This document shows positions 33,610 to 43,482 of a stretch of DNA of 64,000 bases, in pieces; position 1 is the first letter of the stretch, and every line of letters starts with the position of its first letter. The stretch lies in NCBI GenBank assembly GCA_003134685.1, contig PLCA01000016.1, positions 361,988 to 425,987 on the forward strand. Reading direction: 5' to 3'. The translations under genes were made by a program, and so were the position numbers. Origin of the DNA: Gemmatimonadota bacterium. GTDB lineage: Bacteria > Gemmatimonadota > Gemmatimonadetes > Gemmatimonadales > Gemmatimonadaceae. The notes under the pieces were generated by a model. It worked only from the letters and a program-made list of their open reading frames with translations, ran no database searches and was not told the DNA's origin.

Positions 33610-34476
33610 ATGCGAGCGCCACTGCTTGCGCTCGTTGCGGGATTATCCTGCGGCAGTCTCACTGATCCGGCGCTGCCCCAGAACGCTCAGCTCTTGATCC
33701 CGCCACCGGACTACGCGGGATGGTGGGCAATGGTGGAGTCGTGCTCTGGTCTTAGTGGATCACTCGAGAGCGTTCAGTGGTACTCGACAACGAGTCTGCT
33801 ACGGAACCCAAATGAAACTGACGAAACCGTCGCTGGGTATTGGTCGCTCGCAAGCAATCGAATCGTCCTTTATGCGAACGATACAATTGCCGGAGCGGTC
33901 GTCCGCCATGAGATGCTGCACGCGCTGATACGTGCGGCGGGACACCCACGATCGGCGTTTCTCCAGGCTTGCGGTGGTGTCGTTCTGTGCGGAGAGGCAT
34001 GTGTGCGCGATGCCGGCCCTCCCACCTCGCCCGCTCCCGGCACGCCGACGATCGCGCCCTCCGAGCTGGAGGTTACCAGCGCGGTGTCACCAGCGGCACC
34101 AACCTCCGGGCTCCATGGAGGTCTGGCGACCTTTACGATCTCGGTTCACAATCCATTTTCGCACCCCGTGGTTGTCTCACTTCCGAGCGGGTCCGGGAGT
34201 GTGCCTTACAGCTACGGCTACGCGATGCACGACGGTTCCGGCGCCGGCATCAGCAAGGGAGATTTGGCTCTGGACATAGGCGTCACCTATTTCGCGGCGG
34301 GCGAGACAAAGCGTGATGTGATCGATTTCTTCGTCATCGCGCCAGATTTTCCCTCCTACCAGGGCGGACCGGGCATTGGTGAAAGTCCAATCGCACTTCC
34401 GGTAGGGACGTATTCATTCCAAGGTGATTATGGTGGGAAAGCAGCGCCAACTTTGAGCGTAGTGTTGAGTCAATAG
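33610..34476 (+). CDS. Hypothetical lipoprotein with HEMLH zinc-protease-like motif
   Basis: 288 aa from ATG 33610, which gives a lipobox (LSCGS). Residues about 25-140 contain WSLASNRIVLYANDTIAGAVVRHEMLHALI, where HEMLH fits the HExxH zinc motif; a third ligand is unclear. Cys residues (CSGLSG, QACGG, CGEACV) suggest disulfides. From about 160 a second, immunoglobulin-like beta domain follows. Several similar small HExxH lipoproteins occur in Gemmatimonadota-type genomes; activity unproven. Confidence 0.6.
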   Translation: MRAPLLALVAGLSCGSLTDPALPQNAQLLIPPPDYAGWWAMVESCSGLSGSLESVQWYSTTSLLRNPNETDETVAGYWSLASNRIVLYANDTIAGAVVRHEMLHALIRAAGHPRSAFLQACGGVVLCGEACVRDAGPPTSPAPGTPTIAPSELEVTSAVSPAAPTSGLHGGLATFTISVHNPFSHPVVVSLPSGSGSVPYSYGYAMHDGSGAGISKGDLALDIGVTYFAAGETKRDVIDFFVIAPDFPSYQGGPGIGESPIALPVGTYSFQGDYGGKAAPTLSVVLSQ

Positions 34477-34494
34477 CGTACCCCGGAGACCTCT

Positions 34495-34878
34495 ATGAGA
34501 GACTGCTCGATCCAGCTCACGAATCACGCCGGCGACCTCGCCCGAGTGGCGCAGGCGCTCGCCCACCGCGGTGTCAACATCAAAGCTCTCACAGGAATGT
34601 CCATCGGCGGCGTGGCGATGGCGCGCATTCTCCCGGATGACATCGTGGGAGCACGCAGCGCGTTCGAGGCAGCGAGCATTCGGTTCACGGAGAGCGAAGT
34701 CCATCTCGTATTGCTCGAAAACACGGCCGGAGTACTGGCCACTGTCACGGGCCGACTCGGCGATGCGGGCATCAATCTCGAGGCGATTTACGTAACCGGC
34801 ACCGCGGATGATCTGGTCGAGCTGGCGATCGTCAGTGACAATCCCAAGAAGGCGAAAAAGATTCTTGAAGAGTTCTGA
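34495..34878 (+). CDS. Tandem ACT-domain protein
   Basis: 127 aa made of two ACT domains (about 3-62 and 66-125): CSIQLTNHAGDLARVAQALAHRGVNIKAL and HLVLLENTAGVLATVTGRLGDAGINLEAIY. The Asn/Gly turn positions that bind amino acids are present. No enzyme domain is attached, so it is probably a regulatory amino-acid sensor. Confidence 0.85.
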   Translation: MRDCSIQLTNHAGDLARVAQALAHRGVNIKALTGMSIGGVAMARILPDDIVGARSAFEAASIRFTESEVHLVLLENTAGVLATVTGRLGDAGINLEAIYVTGTADDLVELAIVSDNPKKAKKILEEF

Positions 34879-34890
34879 CGAGGAGCCTCG

Positions 34891-35994
34891 ATAACGATCT
34901 CTCGCTCAGGATGGGCGCTGGCGCTTTGTTGCCTGGCGCCGCTGCCGTCGCGCGCGCAATCCTGCTCTGCTCTCCGCGGCCTGCGATTGGAGAATACGAC
35001 AGTCATCTCGGCGCAGTTGGTGGATTCAGGCAAGTTTGTGCCGCCGATAAGGGTGCGTCGGGCTTCACCGGAATTCTTCACTGCATTCAACACCTTGCCG
35101 GCGTTCTGTCGGGTCCAGGCGGTGGCTCGACCGTCGTCGGATTCGGAAATCAGCATCGAGGTCTGGCTTCCGGCCACTGGTTGGAACCGGCGTAACCTCG
35201 GCGTGGGTAATGGCTCGTTCGCCGGCTCGATCAACTACTACCGTCTCGGTGAATCGCTGCGCAACGGCTATGCGACTTCGTCGACCGATACCGGGCACCG
35301 CGGCAGGCCGAGCGAGTCGGCGTGGGCCGTGAATCATCCCGAGAAGCAAGCTGACTTCGACTATCGTGCGGTTCACGAGACGGCGCAGACAGCAAAAGCA
35401 CTGATTCAGGCTTTTTATAACTCCGCGCCCACGCAGTCTTACTTCAGTAGCTGTTCAAACGGTGGCCGACAGGGACTTATGGAGGCCGAGCGTTATCCAA
35501 CGGACTACGATGGCATCATGGCGGGAGCGCCGGCGACGCACTTTGGTTTCAAGACTTTCGTCACCGGCGATTTTGCGGCGTTCCAGAAGCGCGGCGGCAA
35601 GATCATCATCTATCACGGTGGAAACGATCGTCCCGAGGCGAATCTGAACTTGTTTTCGTCTGCGCGCAGGCGAATGGGAGATGAGACGGTTCGCGATTTC
35701 CTGCAGCTGTATCTGTTCCCGGGGGTGGGGCACTGCGGCGGTGGCGACGAGCCGAACGATTTTGGCCAGTGGCTGCGGCCGGGCGACAGTCCGCAAAGCA
35801 GTCTCTACGCGGCGCTCGAGGAGTGGGTGGAGAAGGGTGTCCGACCCAATGGCGTGATCGCCACCAAATTCGCGATTGACGGTGATCCGAGGAGCGCAGT
35901 TGTCAAAAGGCGTAGGATCTGCCCGTATCCGGGAGCTGCGCGCTCGGATCATTTGGATAGTGATTCGGCCGCGACGAATTACGTGTGCCCATAA
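34891..35994 (+). pseudogene. Tannase/feruloyl esterase-like gene, decayed
   Basis: The frame codes a signal peptide (ITISRSGWALALCCLAPLPSRAQ) and the conserved start CSALRGLRLENTTVISAQLV, then GxSxG-like CSNGGRQG (nucleophile Ser), the Asp in YHGGNDRPE and His in VGHCGGGDEPNDF. Two defects are visible. First, the position 5 nt after a good Shine-Dalgarno (AGGAG, 34881-34885) where ATG is expected is ATA (34891-34893); the first normal start codon is a TTG at 34987, after the signal peptide. Second, AGAPATHFGFKTF is joined straight to GKIIIYHGGND: the lid/metal-binding middle of roughly 150-190 residues found in full-length tannases (about 520 aa) is missing. Probably inactive. Confidence 0.7.
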
Positions 35995-36138
35995 CCTGAA
36001 CTGCAACTGAGAACTACGATCCTGCCCGCAGCCAGCTGATTGCAGCGTGCCCTTAGCTGCAAACGTCGGGACGGCCCTCGGCGGCGTGATGGCACAGGCA
36101 GTTGATTGTGCTCCTGACCCGTGACATATCTTCCCGGC

Positions 36139-36843
36139 ATGCCATTCACGAAACGCGCACTCGGATTCTTTCGAGGACTCGCCCGGCACAATGAGAAGGC
36201 CTGGTTCGAGGCGCATCGGGACGAGTACGAGACCGAGGTACGCCAGCCGATGCGCGACCTGATCGAGGATCTCGACACTCGGTTCGCCGAGTTTGCGCCG
36301 GAGATCGGTGGAGATCCGAAGCGATCGATGTTCCGCATCAACCGCGACATTCGCTTCTCGAAGGACAAGTCGCCGTACAAGACTCACGCGGCCTGCTGGT
36401 TCCACCATCTGAACGCCGCTCGTACCGTCGGCGCAGAGGCGGATGAAGGGAGCGCCGGCTACTACTACCACTTTCAGCCGGGTGGGAAGTCGGCGCTCGG
36501 CGCAGGCATCTGGATGCCGCCGCGGCCGCAGTTGAAGAAGCTGCGCGACGCCATTGGCAAGGATCCCAAGGGATTCGACCAAATGGCGCGCTCGATTCCG
36601 CGCCGATTCGGTGGGCTTGATGACGAGGGCATGCTGAAGCGGATGCCACGTGGCTACGCCGACGATCATCCTTCCGCGAAATGGCTGCGATTCCAATCCT
36701 TCACCAGCGGCCGCACACTAACGGATGCGCAGGTGACCAGTCCGTCGCTGGCCGCGTTTCTGGCGCGCGAGTACGAGGCACTCCTTCCGCTCGTGCGATG
36801 TCTGAATGGTGCACTGGGCTTTAAGCCAGCTTCGAGGCGGTGA
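36139..36843 (+). CDS. DUF2461 (TIGR02453) protein
   Basis: 234 aa from ATG 36139; a GTG at 36121 is a possible earlier start. Family signatures: FFRGLARHNEKAWFEAHRDEYE, KRSMFRINRDIRFSKDKSPYKTHAA, GGKSALGAGIWMPPRPQLKKLRDAI. Function of DUF2461 is unknown; members are widespread single-domain cytoplasmic proteins. Its stop overlaps the GTG start of the rhamnosidase gene. Confidence 0.88.
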   Translation: MPFTKRALGFFRGLARHNEKAWFEAHRDEYETEVRQPMRDLIEDLDTRFAEFAPEIGGDPKRSMFRINRDIRFSKDKSPYKTHAACWFHHLNAARTVGAEADEGSAGYYYHFQPGGKSALGAGIWMPPRPQLKKLRDAIGKDPKGFDQMARSIPRRFGGLDDEGMLKRMPRGYADDHPSAKWLRFQSFTSGRTLTDAQVTSPSLAAFLAREYEALLPLVRCLNGALGFKPASRR

Positions 36844-39623
36844 CGAAAATGCGAACACGCTTCAGCTATGCGCTTGCGATTTGCTGCATCACTCAGCTCA
36901 CGGTTGCACCTGTTCGTGCGCAGATGCTCCGCGTCGAAGCGCTGAAAACCGAATATCAACAAAATCCGATTGGCATCGATGTGCGCGCGCCGCGTCTCAG
37001 TTGGCGGATTCAGGCCGACCGACGCGGCACGATGCAGAGTGCTTATCAAATTCGCGTCGCTACCGATTCCGCTTCGCTGGCGCGCGCACCGCTGTGGGAT
37101 TCCGGTAAGGTTTCGTCAGGTTCGTCAATCTTTCGGCCGTACGGCGGCCCGGCGACCCGCTCGGGCACTCGCTACTACTGGCAACTGCGTGTCTGGGATA
37201 ACGAAGGGCGGATGTCGTCGTGGAGCCCGCCGGGGTTCTGGGAAACGGGCCTGCTGGACCGCGGCGACTGGAGCGCGCAATGGATCACTCCTGACCTCAG
37301 GGAAGACAGCTCCCGGGCGAATCCCAGCCCGATGCTGCGTCGCGAGTTCACGCTTGCGCGGCGCGTTGCATCGGCTCGACTCTACGTCACGAGCCTGGGC
37401 CTCAACCTGGTCGAGGTGAATGGCCAGCGTGTGAGCGATCACCTCTTCAGACCAGGCTGGACCAGCTACGACAAGCGATTGCAGTACGACACCTACGATG
37501 TCACCGCACTCCTTGGCTCTGGCGCGAACGCAATTGGCGTGACGCTCGGCGATGGGTGGTATCGCGGGCGCGTCGGTTTCGAGGGCAAACGGAACAATTA
37601 CGGCACGCGACTCGGTCTGCTCGCGCAGCTCGTCGTTCGCTACGAAAATGGTCAGACTCAAGCAGTCGGCACAGATGGACAGTGGAAATCATCGACTGGA
37701 CCGATCCTGATGTCCGACATTTATGATGGTGAGACGTACGATGCGCGACTCGACCAACCCAGCTGGAGTCGCGCCGGTTACGATGACCACACGTGGAGCG
37801 GTGTCCGGGCACTCAATGGCGTCGCGGCAGCGCTGATCGCGCCCGTCGGTCCTCCTGTGCGGCGAATGCAGGAGCTGAAAGCGGTTCGCATCATCCACAC
37901 GCCAGCTGGCGAGATCGTGTTCGATCTTGGCCAGAACATGGTGGGATGGGTGCGCCTCAAAGTGAGCGGACCTGCTGGAACGACGGTGCGGCTGCGCCAC
38001 GCCGAAGTCCTGGACAAGGCGGCCAATTTTTACACGGCAAATCTGCGCGACGCCGCGCAGACGGTGCGATACACACTGAGCGGAAAAGGCGTCGAAATCT
38101 TCGAGCCGCACTTCTCGTTTCAGGGCTTCCGCTACGTCGCCGTCGATGGCTTCCCGGGAACGCCAACGCTCGATGCGATCACCGGGATCGTGGTCTACTC
38201 CGACATGGCGGCGACGGGCACGTTCGAGACATCGAATGCGCTGGTGAACCGTCTGCAGCAGAACATCGTGTGGGGACAGCGCGGGAATTTCCTCGATATC
38301 GCCACCGATTGTCCGCAGCGCGACGAGCGGCTCGGGTGGACCGGTGACGCGCAAGTTTTCTCGCGCACCGCTGCGTTCAACATGGACGTCGCCGGCTTTT
38401 TCGCGAAGTGGCTGGCTGACGTCCCGGCGGATCAGCACGCCGACGGCGCGGTGCCGTGGGTGATACCCGACGTCATCGGTCGCAGCAATCCGAACTTCGC
38501 GGCGAGCGCGGGCTGGTCCGACGTCGCCGTAATCGTGCCGTGGAATGTCTATCAGGCCTACGGTGACACTGGCGTGCTGTCACGCCAGTACCCGAGCATG
38601 CGCGCGTGGGTGGAATACGAGCGCGCGCAGGCAGGCCCGAGTTTCCTCTGGACGAAAGGCTTTCACTTTGGTGATTGGCTCGCGTTCCAGACGACTCGTG
38701 CGGATTATCCCGGCGCGACGACGGATAAGGATTTGATTGCGACTGCTTATTACGCGCATTCGACAGATCTTCTGGCACGAACGGCGGAGGTGCTGGGACG
38801 CGCCGATGACGCGCGAAACTATCGGACCCTGTTCGAGAACATCCGTGCGGCGTTCCAGCGCGAGTACGTCACGTCGACGGCGCGGCTAACCTCGAACACA
38901 CAAACCGCCTACGTGCTCGCCCTCGATTTCGATTTGCTTCCGGACGCGATGCGCGCCGGGGCAGCGCAGCGACTCGCTGATGACGTGCGGCGGATGGGAC
39001 ATCTCACGACTGGATTCCTCGGCACCCCGTCGCTGACGCGGATGCTGAGCGAAAACGGGCACCTTGACGACGCGTACAACCTTTTGCTCAATGACAAGTA
39101 TCCGTCATGGCTGTACGAGGTGAAGCAGGGCGCGACGACGATATGGGAACGATGGGACGGCAAAAAGCCGGACAGCACGTTCGAGGAAGCGAGCATGAAC
39201 TCGTTCAACCACTACGCGTACGGCGCCGTCGGCGATTGGATGTATCGGGTGGTGGCGGGTTTGAACAGTGATCCCGCGCAACCAGGCTACAAGCACATCA
39301 TCGTGCGACCGCAGCCTGGTGGCGGCTTCACGCACGTCATGGCGACGCTGATGACCCCGCACGGTGAGGCGGCATCGGGCTGGAAGATCGATGGAGACCG
39401 TGTGCTAATAACGGTGCGTGTTCCCCCGAATGCGCGGGCGACCGTTAATTTGCCTGGCGCACGACTTCAGGATGTCCGTGACGGCAGCTCGCCGCTCGCT
39501 TCTACGGCCGGTGTTATGCGGTCGACGCAGGTCGGCGACACCGTGCAGGTCGAGTTGGGATCGGGTAATTACGAGTTCGCGTACGACGCTCCGACCTTGG
39601 TAAAAGGGACGGCTAAAAAGTAG
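36840..39623 (+). CDS. GH78 alpha-L-rhamnosidase, secreted
   Basis: 927 aa from GTG 36840 (overlapping the previous stop) or 924 aa from ATG 36849; a signal peptide ends at VRAQ. Domains in order: fibronectin-like (about 30-115), two beta domains including the rhamnosidase N-domain (TSYDKRLQYDTYDVTALL, LGDGWYRGRVGFEG), an (alpha/alpha)6 catalytic domain with TDCPQRDERLGWTGDAQ at about 487-503 holding the catalytic acidic residues, and a C-terminal beta domain. It should release terminal alpha-L-rhamnose from plant glycosides or pectin. Confidence 0.9.
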   Translation: MTKMRTRFSYALAICCITQLTVAPVRAQMLRVEALKTEYQQNPIGIDVRAPRLSWRIQADRRGTMQSAYQIRVATDSASLARAPLWDSGKVSSGSSIFRPYGGPATRSGTRYYWQLRVWDNEGRMSSWSPPGFWETGLLDRGDWSAQWITPDLREDSSRANPSPMLRREFTLARRVASARLYVTSLGLNLVEVNGQRVSDHLFRPGWTSYDKRLQYDTYDVTALLGSGANAIGVTLGDGWYRGRVGFEGKRNNYGTRLGLLAQLVVRYENGQTQAVGTDGQWKSSTGPILMSDIYDGETYDARLDQPSWSRAGYDDHTWSGVRALNGVAAALIAPVGPPVRRMQELKAVRIIHTPAGEIVFDLGQNMVGWVRLKVSGPAGTTVRLRHAEVLDKAANFYTANLRDAAQTVRYTLSGKGVEIFEPHFSFQGFRYVAVDGFPGTPTLDAITGIVVYSDMAATGTFETSNALVNRLQQNIVWGQRGNFLDIATDCPQRDERLGWTGDAQVFSRTAAFNMDVAGFFAKWLADVPADQHADGAVPWVIPDVIGRSNPNFAASAGWSDVAVIVPWNVYQAYGDTGVLSRQYPSMRAWVEYERAQAGPSFLWTKGFHFGDWLAFQTTRADYPGATTDKDLIATAYYAHSTDLLARTAEVLGRADDARNYRTLFENIRAAFQREYVTSTARLTSNTQTAYVLALDFDLLPDAMRAGAAQRLADDVRRMGHLTTGFLGTPSLTRMLSENGHLDDAYNLLLNDKYPSWLYEVKQGATTIWERWDGKKPDSTFEEASMNSFNHYAYGAVGDWMYRVVAGLNSDPAQPGYKHIIVRPQPGGGFTHVMATLMTPHGEAASGWKIDGDRVLITVRVPPNARATVNLPGARLQDVRDGSSPLASTAGVMRSTQVGDTVQVELGSGNYEFAYDAPTLVKGTAKK

Positions 39624-39628
39624 GGATT

Positions 39629-40612
39629 TTGTCGATCACGTTTGACGAGAGGTCCAATGACAGCGACACGCCTGTGAAGATCAAGAAGATCGTCATCGGC
39701 GCATTGCTGGTCATCATCGGCCTTCCTGTCCTGTCGATCCTGATAATTCTGCTGTCCGTCTCGTTTGCCAATCGGAACAACGCCACGATCGTCTCTTCCG
39801 GGGAGAAGCGGGAGTACCTCCTGTATGTCCCCAGGAGCTACGACCCCACCGAGCCGACGCCGCTCGTGATCAGCATGCACGCCGCGATGAACTGGCCGGC
39901 GTATCAGATGAAGATCACTCAGTGGAATAAAGCCGCAGATGAGAGCGGCTTCATCGTCGTATACCCGGCGGGATCCGATCCCCTCCATCTCGGACCCAAA
40001 GCCTGGTTCATGGGCGGGTCGCGAAGCCCGTCTACAATGCCGGATGTCAGATTCATCTCTGAGTTGATCGACACCCTCGAGGCGCACTACAACATCGATT
40101 CGACGAGAATCTATGCGAACGGAATGTCCAACGGCGGCGGTATGGCGTTCGCGCTTTCCTGCACGTTGTCCCATCGGATCGCGGCTATCGGCGCAGTGTC
40201 GGCTGCTCAATCACTGTCGTGGAGCTGGTGCGCGGACTCCACACCCGTGCCGATGATCGCGTTTCATGGAACTGCCGATCCATTCGTTCCGTACAAGGGC
40301 GCGCCAACGGGGTGGTTGAACCCCACCGCGCCGTTCCCCAACATCACGACCTGGGTGGCGAGCTGGGCGCGAAGAAACCACTGCGCGTTGAACCCGATCG
40401 ATTCTATTGTCGCCGTGGATGTGACGCGTCGCGAATACACCGACTGCGCCAGGAACGCATCCGTGGTGCTCTACACCATCAAAGGCGGAGGGCATCAGTG
40501 GCCCGGCGGCAAACCGATCCCGGAGTGGATAGTCGGGCGCCTGAGCAATAGCGTTGACGCCACCAGTCTGATGTGGGCGTTCTTTCGCGAGCATCCGCTC
40601 GTCAGGAATTAG
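39629..40612 (+). CDS. Membrane-anchored PHB-depolymerase/LpqC-type esterase
   Basis: 327 aa from TTG 39629; GTG 39674 is an alternative start just before the membrane helix (about residues 21-45). The rest is an alpha/beta hydrolase: nucleophile Ser167 in ANGMSNGGGM, Asp217 in HGTADPFVPY and His near 293 in GGGHQWPGG. Relatives cleave feruloyl or short-chain esters and polyhydroxybutyrate. The rhamnosidase before it suggests plant cell-wall ester removal. Four Cys in the outer domain may form disulfides. Confidence 0.82.
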   Translation: MSITFDERSNDSDTPVKIKKIVIGALLVIIGLPVLSILIILLSVSFANRNNATIVSSGEKREYLLYVPRSYDPTEPTPLVISMHAAMNWPAYQMKITQWNKAADESGFIVVYPAGSDPLHLGPKAWFMGGSRSPSTMPDVRFISELIDTLEAHYNIDSTRIYANGMSNGGGMAFALSCTLSHRIAAIGAVSAAQSLSWSWCADSTPVPMIAFHGTADPFVPYKGAPTGWLNPTAPFPNITTWVASWARRNHCALNPIDSIVAVDVTRREYTDCARNASVVLYTIKGGGHQWPGGKPIPEWIVGRLSNSVDATSLMWAFFREHPLVRN

Positions 40613-40650
40613 CAAAGCCGTAGTCGCCCCTGTTCAACGAGGACAGTCTC

Positions 40651-41577
40651 GTGCCTTTCGGACGTTCGATCCTGCTGGCCGCGGCGCGAAGCCGGAGGCT
40701 CAACGATTTCGCTCTTCGGAGCGCATTCGTGAAGCGGGCGACGCGGACGTTCATGCCGGGCGAGCACGCTGATGATGCGCTCGAAGCCGGTGCCGCCATC
40801 GCCGCGAGCGGCCGCGGGCTGATCTTCACGCAGCTCGGCGAGGCGATCTCGAGCGCCGAGGCCGCCATCTCGGTGCGCGATCACTATCTCCGGTTCTTCG
40901 ATCGGATTCGCGCGAAGGCGCTTCCGGCACAGGTCAGCGTCAAGCCGACACAGCTCGGTCTTGATCTCTCCTTCGGCGAATGCGAGCGCCATCTGCTCGG
41001 GCTGGCGGCCAAGGCGCAGGAAACCGGATCGGCGCTCTGGCTGGACATGGAAGACTCGAGCTACGTGGACCGAACGCTCCAGCTCTACGTCGCGCTGAAG
41101 AGAAATCACGCTTCCACCGGTGTCGCGCTTCAGGCGTATCTGCGTCGCACGCCGGAGGATCTCGCGCGGCTGATGCCGCTCAAGCCGGTGATCCGACTCG
41201 TGAAGGGAGCATACGACGAGCCCAAAGAAGTTGCGTTCGAGAAAAAGAGTGACACGGATAGGGCGTATTACTCGCTTGCAGTACGAATGCTGGACGGAGC
41301 GGGTACGGGCGCGTGCTCTCCCGTTTTCGGTACGCACGATCTCGCGCTCATCGCGCGAATCGCCGAGCGGGCGGAGGCGTCGGGCGTGGGGAAAGACAAG
41401 TATCAGATTCACATGCTCTACGGAATTCGCGACTCCGCCCAGCGCCGTTTCGTCGCCGAAGGGCACATCGTGAAGACGCTGGTCAGTTATGGATCGGCGT
41501 GGTATCGCTGGTACATGCGGCGCCTGGCCGAGCGTCCGGCCAACGTCTTGTTCGTCGTCAAGTCATTATTCGGGTGA
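40651..41577 (+). CDS. Proline dehydrogenase (monofunctional)
   Basis: 308 aa, GTG start. It follows single-domain PRODH proteins: QVSVKPTQLGLDLS, WLDMEDSSYVDRTL, VALQAYLRRTPED, IRLVKGAYDEPKEVAF (flavin and proline binding) and HMLYGIRDSAQRR. It oxidises proline to pyrroline-5-carboxylate with FAD and passes electrons to the quinone pool. The partner P5C dehydrogenase is not in the window. Confidence 0.9.
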   Translation: MPFGRSILLAAARSRRLNDFALRSAFVKRATRTFMPGEHADDALEAGAAIAASGRGLIFTQLGEAISSAEAAISVRDHYLRFFDRIRAKALPAQVSVKPTQLGLDLSFGECERHLLGLAAKAQETGSALWLDMEDSSYVDRTLQLYVALKRNHASTGVALQAYLRRTPEDLARLMPLKPVIRLVKGAYDEPKEVAFEKKSDTDRAYYSLAVRMLDGAGTGACSPVFGTHDLALIARIAERAEASGVGKDKYQIHMLYGIRDSAQRRFVAEGHIVKTLVSYGSAWYRWYMRRLAERPANVLFVVKSLFG

Positions 41578-41671
41578 TGCGCAACACGTAAGGGCCGTAT
41601 CTTCTAAGACAGGCGCCAGAAACTTTCACCCATCGGGCGCGTAGGTTTTCTATGGAGATGAGGATTTCGTC

Positions 41672-42064
41672 ATGACTCGACGGGCCAAGTTGTGGCGAGC
41701 GGGTGCGGTGTTCTTCGGCATCGTCAACCTTGCCGGCATGGGGTTCGCCCTGGCGATGGATGAGACGATGCACGCTATGGCGCATGCGTTCCTCCTGTTC
41801 GTCGGCCTCGGCGCTTATCTGTTGTGGAAAACGGTGACCACCTGGGCCGCGGCACCATCGGCTGACCAGCTGACCCAAGCACCCCCGCTGCCGTCATCGG
41901 GCAGGGATTCGACGCCGAAGCTCGGCGATCAACGCATCGAGTACCTCCAGCGGTCGATTGATGCCCTCGCGCTCGAAGTGGAGCGCATGGGCGAGGCGCA
42001 GCGCTTCAAAGACAAGCTCCACCCGGAACGGGACGAGATCACTCCACGGAAAAAGGATCAGTAA
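41672..42064 (+). CDS. Small membrane protein with C-terminal coiled coil
   Basis: 130 aa; GATGAGGA just before the start is a ribosome site. Two membrane helices (about 11-28 and 36-55), a Pro-rich linker, then a charged helix (LQRSIDALALEVERMGEAQRF) likely to be a coiled coil. No assigned family. The next ORF starts on its stop codon. Confidence 0.7.
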   Translation: MTRRAKLWRAGAVFFGIVNLAGMGFALAMDETMHAMAHAFLLFVGLGAYLLWKTVTTWAAAPSADQLTQAPPLPSSGRDSTPKLGDQRIEYLQRSIDALALEVERMGEAQRFKDKLHPERDEITPRKKDQ

Positions 42065-42225
42065 TGCGCCTTCTCATCCTTCTCAACGATCCGCGACGCT
42101 CGGGTGGACCGCACTACCGCACGGATTGGCGCGCAGCGGGAGTCGGCGCAGCGTGGGGCGGTGGCATCGGTGCCGTCATCGGGTTGACCTGGCCGTACGA
42201 ACGCTGGCACCGCGTCATCCACTGA
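42064..42225 (+). CDS. 53-aa small protein overlapping the preceding stop codon
   Basis: ATG 42064 shares the A of the previous TAA. It codes MRLLILLNDPRRSGGPHYRTD..., with a Gly/Ala-rich hydrophobic stretch (GVGAAWGGGIGAVIGLTWPYE) and ends at TGA 42223-42225, 12 bp before the next gene. Translation coupling and the membrane-like stretch support a real small gene. No family recognised. Confidence 0.55.
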   Translation: MRLLILLNDPRRSGGPHYRTDWRAAGVGAAWGGGIGAVIGLTWPYERWHRVIH

Positions 42226-42237
42226 CCCCGGAACGCG

Positions 42238-42513
42238 ATGAGACCTCGCTGGACGTTGCTCGGTGTACTACTTCTTGGCGTTGGATTGCTCTTGCATTTG
42301 CTTTCAGCGCGAGCGATCGGCGGCAGCTATCTGGCTTACAGGGATCACATCTTCGGCTTCGTAGTCCTCACTCTCGTGTCGGGCGCCATCATTGCGGGGC
42401 TTAGCTGGCGCTTCTGGAAAGGCCGTCATGACATCACGCTGCTGATTCTCGGTTCGGTGCAGACGATTGTTGGCATCGTGGTGTATATCAACCGGTTTAG
42501 CGTCCACGGCTGA
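42238..42513 (+). CDS. Small three-helix membrane protein
   Basis: 91 aa with three hydrophobic segments (about 7-22, 38-56 and 66-85). Last of a three-gene run of small membrane proteins. No recognised family. Convergent with the hydrolase gene, 12 bp apart. Confidence 0.65.
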   Translation: MRPRWTLLGVLLLGVGLLLHLLSARAIGGSYLAYRDHIFGFVVLTLVSGAIIAGLSWRFWKGRHDITLLILGSVQTIVGIVVYINRFSVHG

Positions 42514-42525
42514 GTGGACAATGGT

Positions 42526-43482
42526 TTAGCGGGGAAACACGGGGCGGACTAACGCGGATGGCGGCATGCCGTACGCCAGCTCGCGAAGCAGATCAAGCAC
42601 TGCATCTCCGCCGACGGGACCGCTGGTCGGATCGATGATGTTATGCGGCAGACGCAACGAGTCCGGCAGCTCGAATGCAGAGACCGTGGCGCCATGTCGC
42701 AACCAGTTGCGCGCGAGCGCCTCCGCAGCAGATCCCTTAACCGTACGATCGCTGGCGTTCACCAACACGACGATGTCGCGCGTGAGTGACGCTTCGCGCG
42801 CCGCCTCGCCCAGGATGGAGCGCCCGAGCTCGAGGATCTCAGCAATCGCGCGCAAGTTGAATCCCGGTTCCCGGTCGGGCCGCGCGCTATCAGGCTGCGA
42901 TCGCCGCGCCATGCTCGGCAGATGGTCAGCAAGGCCGATCAGCGGCCGATCGAGGAGGGACGGGATCCGCCCTGGCTCGATCGCCGGTGCGATCAGGACC
43001 ACCCGCGACACTTGGCGCTGCTGCGCGATCCATGCGCCTATCGTGCCGCCCATGCTCAGGCCGACAACCACCACCGAATCGCCAAGTCCGCGAGCTTCGT
43101 TCACGACGGAGTCTGCCACTCCTCTCAGTTGTGCCGCGGTCAGGGCAGAAAGCACACCGACATTCTTGCCGCGAAGACCATGCTGCGGCAGTCGCGGCAC
43201 GTAGACATTGTTTCCGTCGGCGTGGAGCAGATATGCGAACGCCTCGAATTGCCGCGGGGAATCGGTGAGGCCATGAAGGAGGATGATCGCGCGCGCGGTT
43301 GGCGCACCACCGGCCAGCAAGATGCTTCGCGCGCCGGGGGCGGCAACGCTGTCGTCGACAGCCTGACGACGAGCGATCGCGGCGATAGAACTGGTGTATG
43401 CCGCCTGGTCCTGCTGCGCTGGCAGGCGTTGGACCACCGCTATCACGGCGAACCAAAGAGCTGCGGTTGGTCGAGCCCACAT
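42526..43482 (-). CDS. Secreted alpha/beta hydrolase
   Basis: 318 aa, probable signal peptide (1-22). LLHGLTDSPRQF forms the oxyanion turn, nucleophile Ser143 is in VGLSMGGTIG, Asp in VNASDRTVKG and His in LRLPHNII. It resembles carboxylesterase or monoacylglycerol-lipase-type hydrolases. Its start is next to the end of the NHEJ polymerase gene on the same strand. Confidence 0.8.
   Translation of the reverse strand: MWARPTAALWFAVIAVVQRLPAQQDQAAYTSSIAAIARRQAVDDSVAAPGARSILLAGGAPTARAIILLHGLTDSPRQFEAFAYLLHADGNNVYVPRLPQHGLRGKNVGVLSALTAAQLRGVADSVVNEARGLGDSVVVVGLSMGGTIGAWIAQQRQVSRVVLIAPAIEPGRIPSLLDRPLIGLADHLPSMARRSQPDSARPDREPGFNLRAIAEILELGRSILGEAAREASLTRDIVVLVNASDRTVKGSAAEALARNWLRHGATVSAFELPDSLRLPHNIIDPTSGPVGGDAVLDLLRELAYGMPPSALVRPVFPR

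Noticed and set aside
35455-36696. 413-codon frame on the minus strand
   Set aside because: Crosses two genes (tannase remnant and DUF2461) in antisense and has no recognisable domain.
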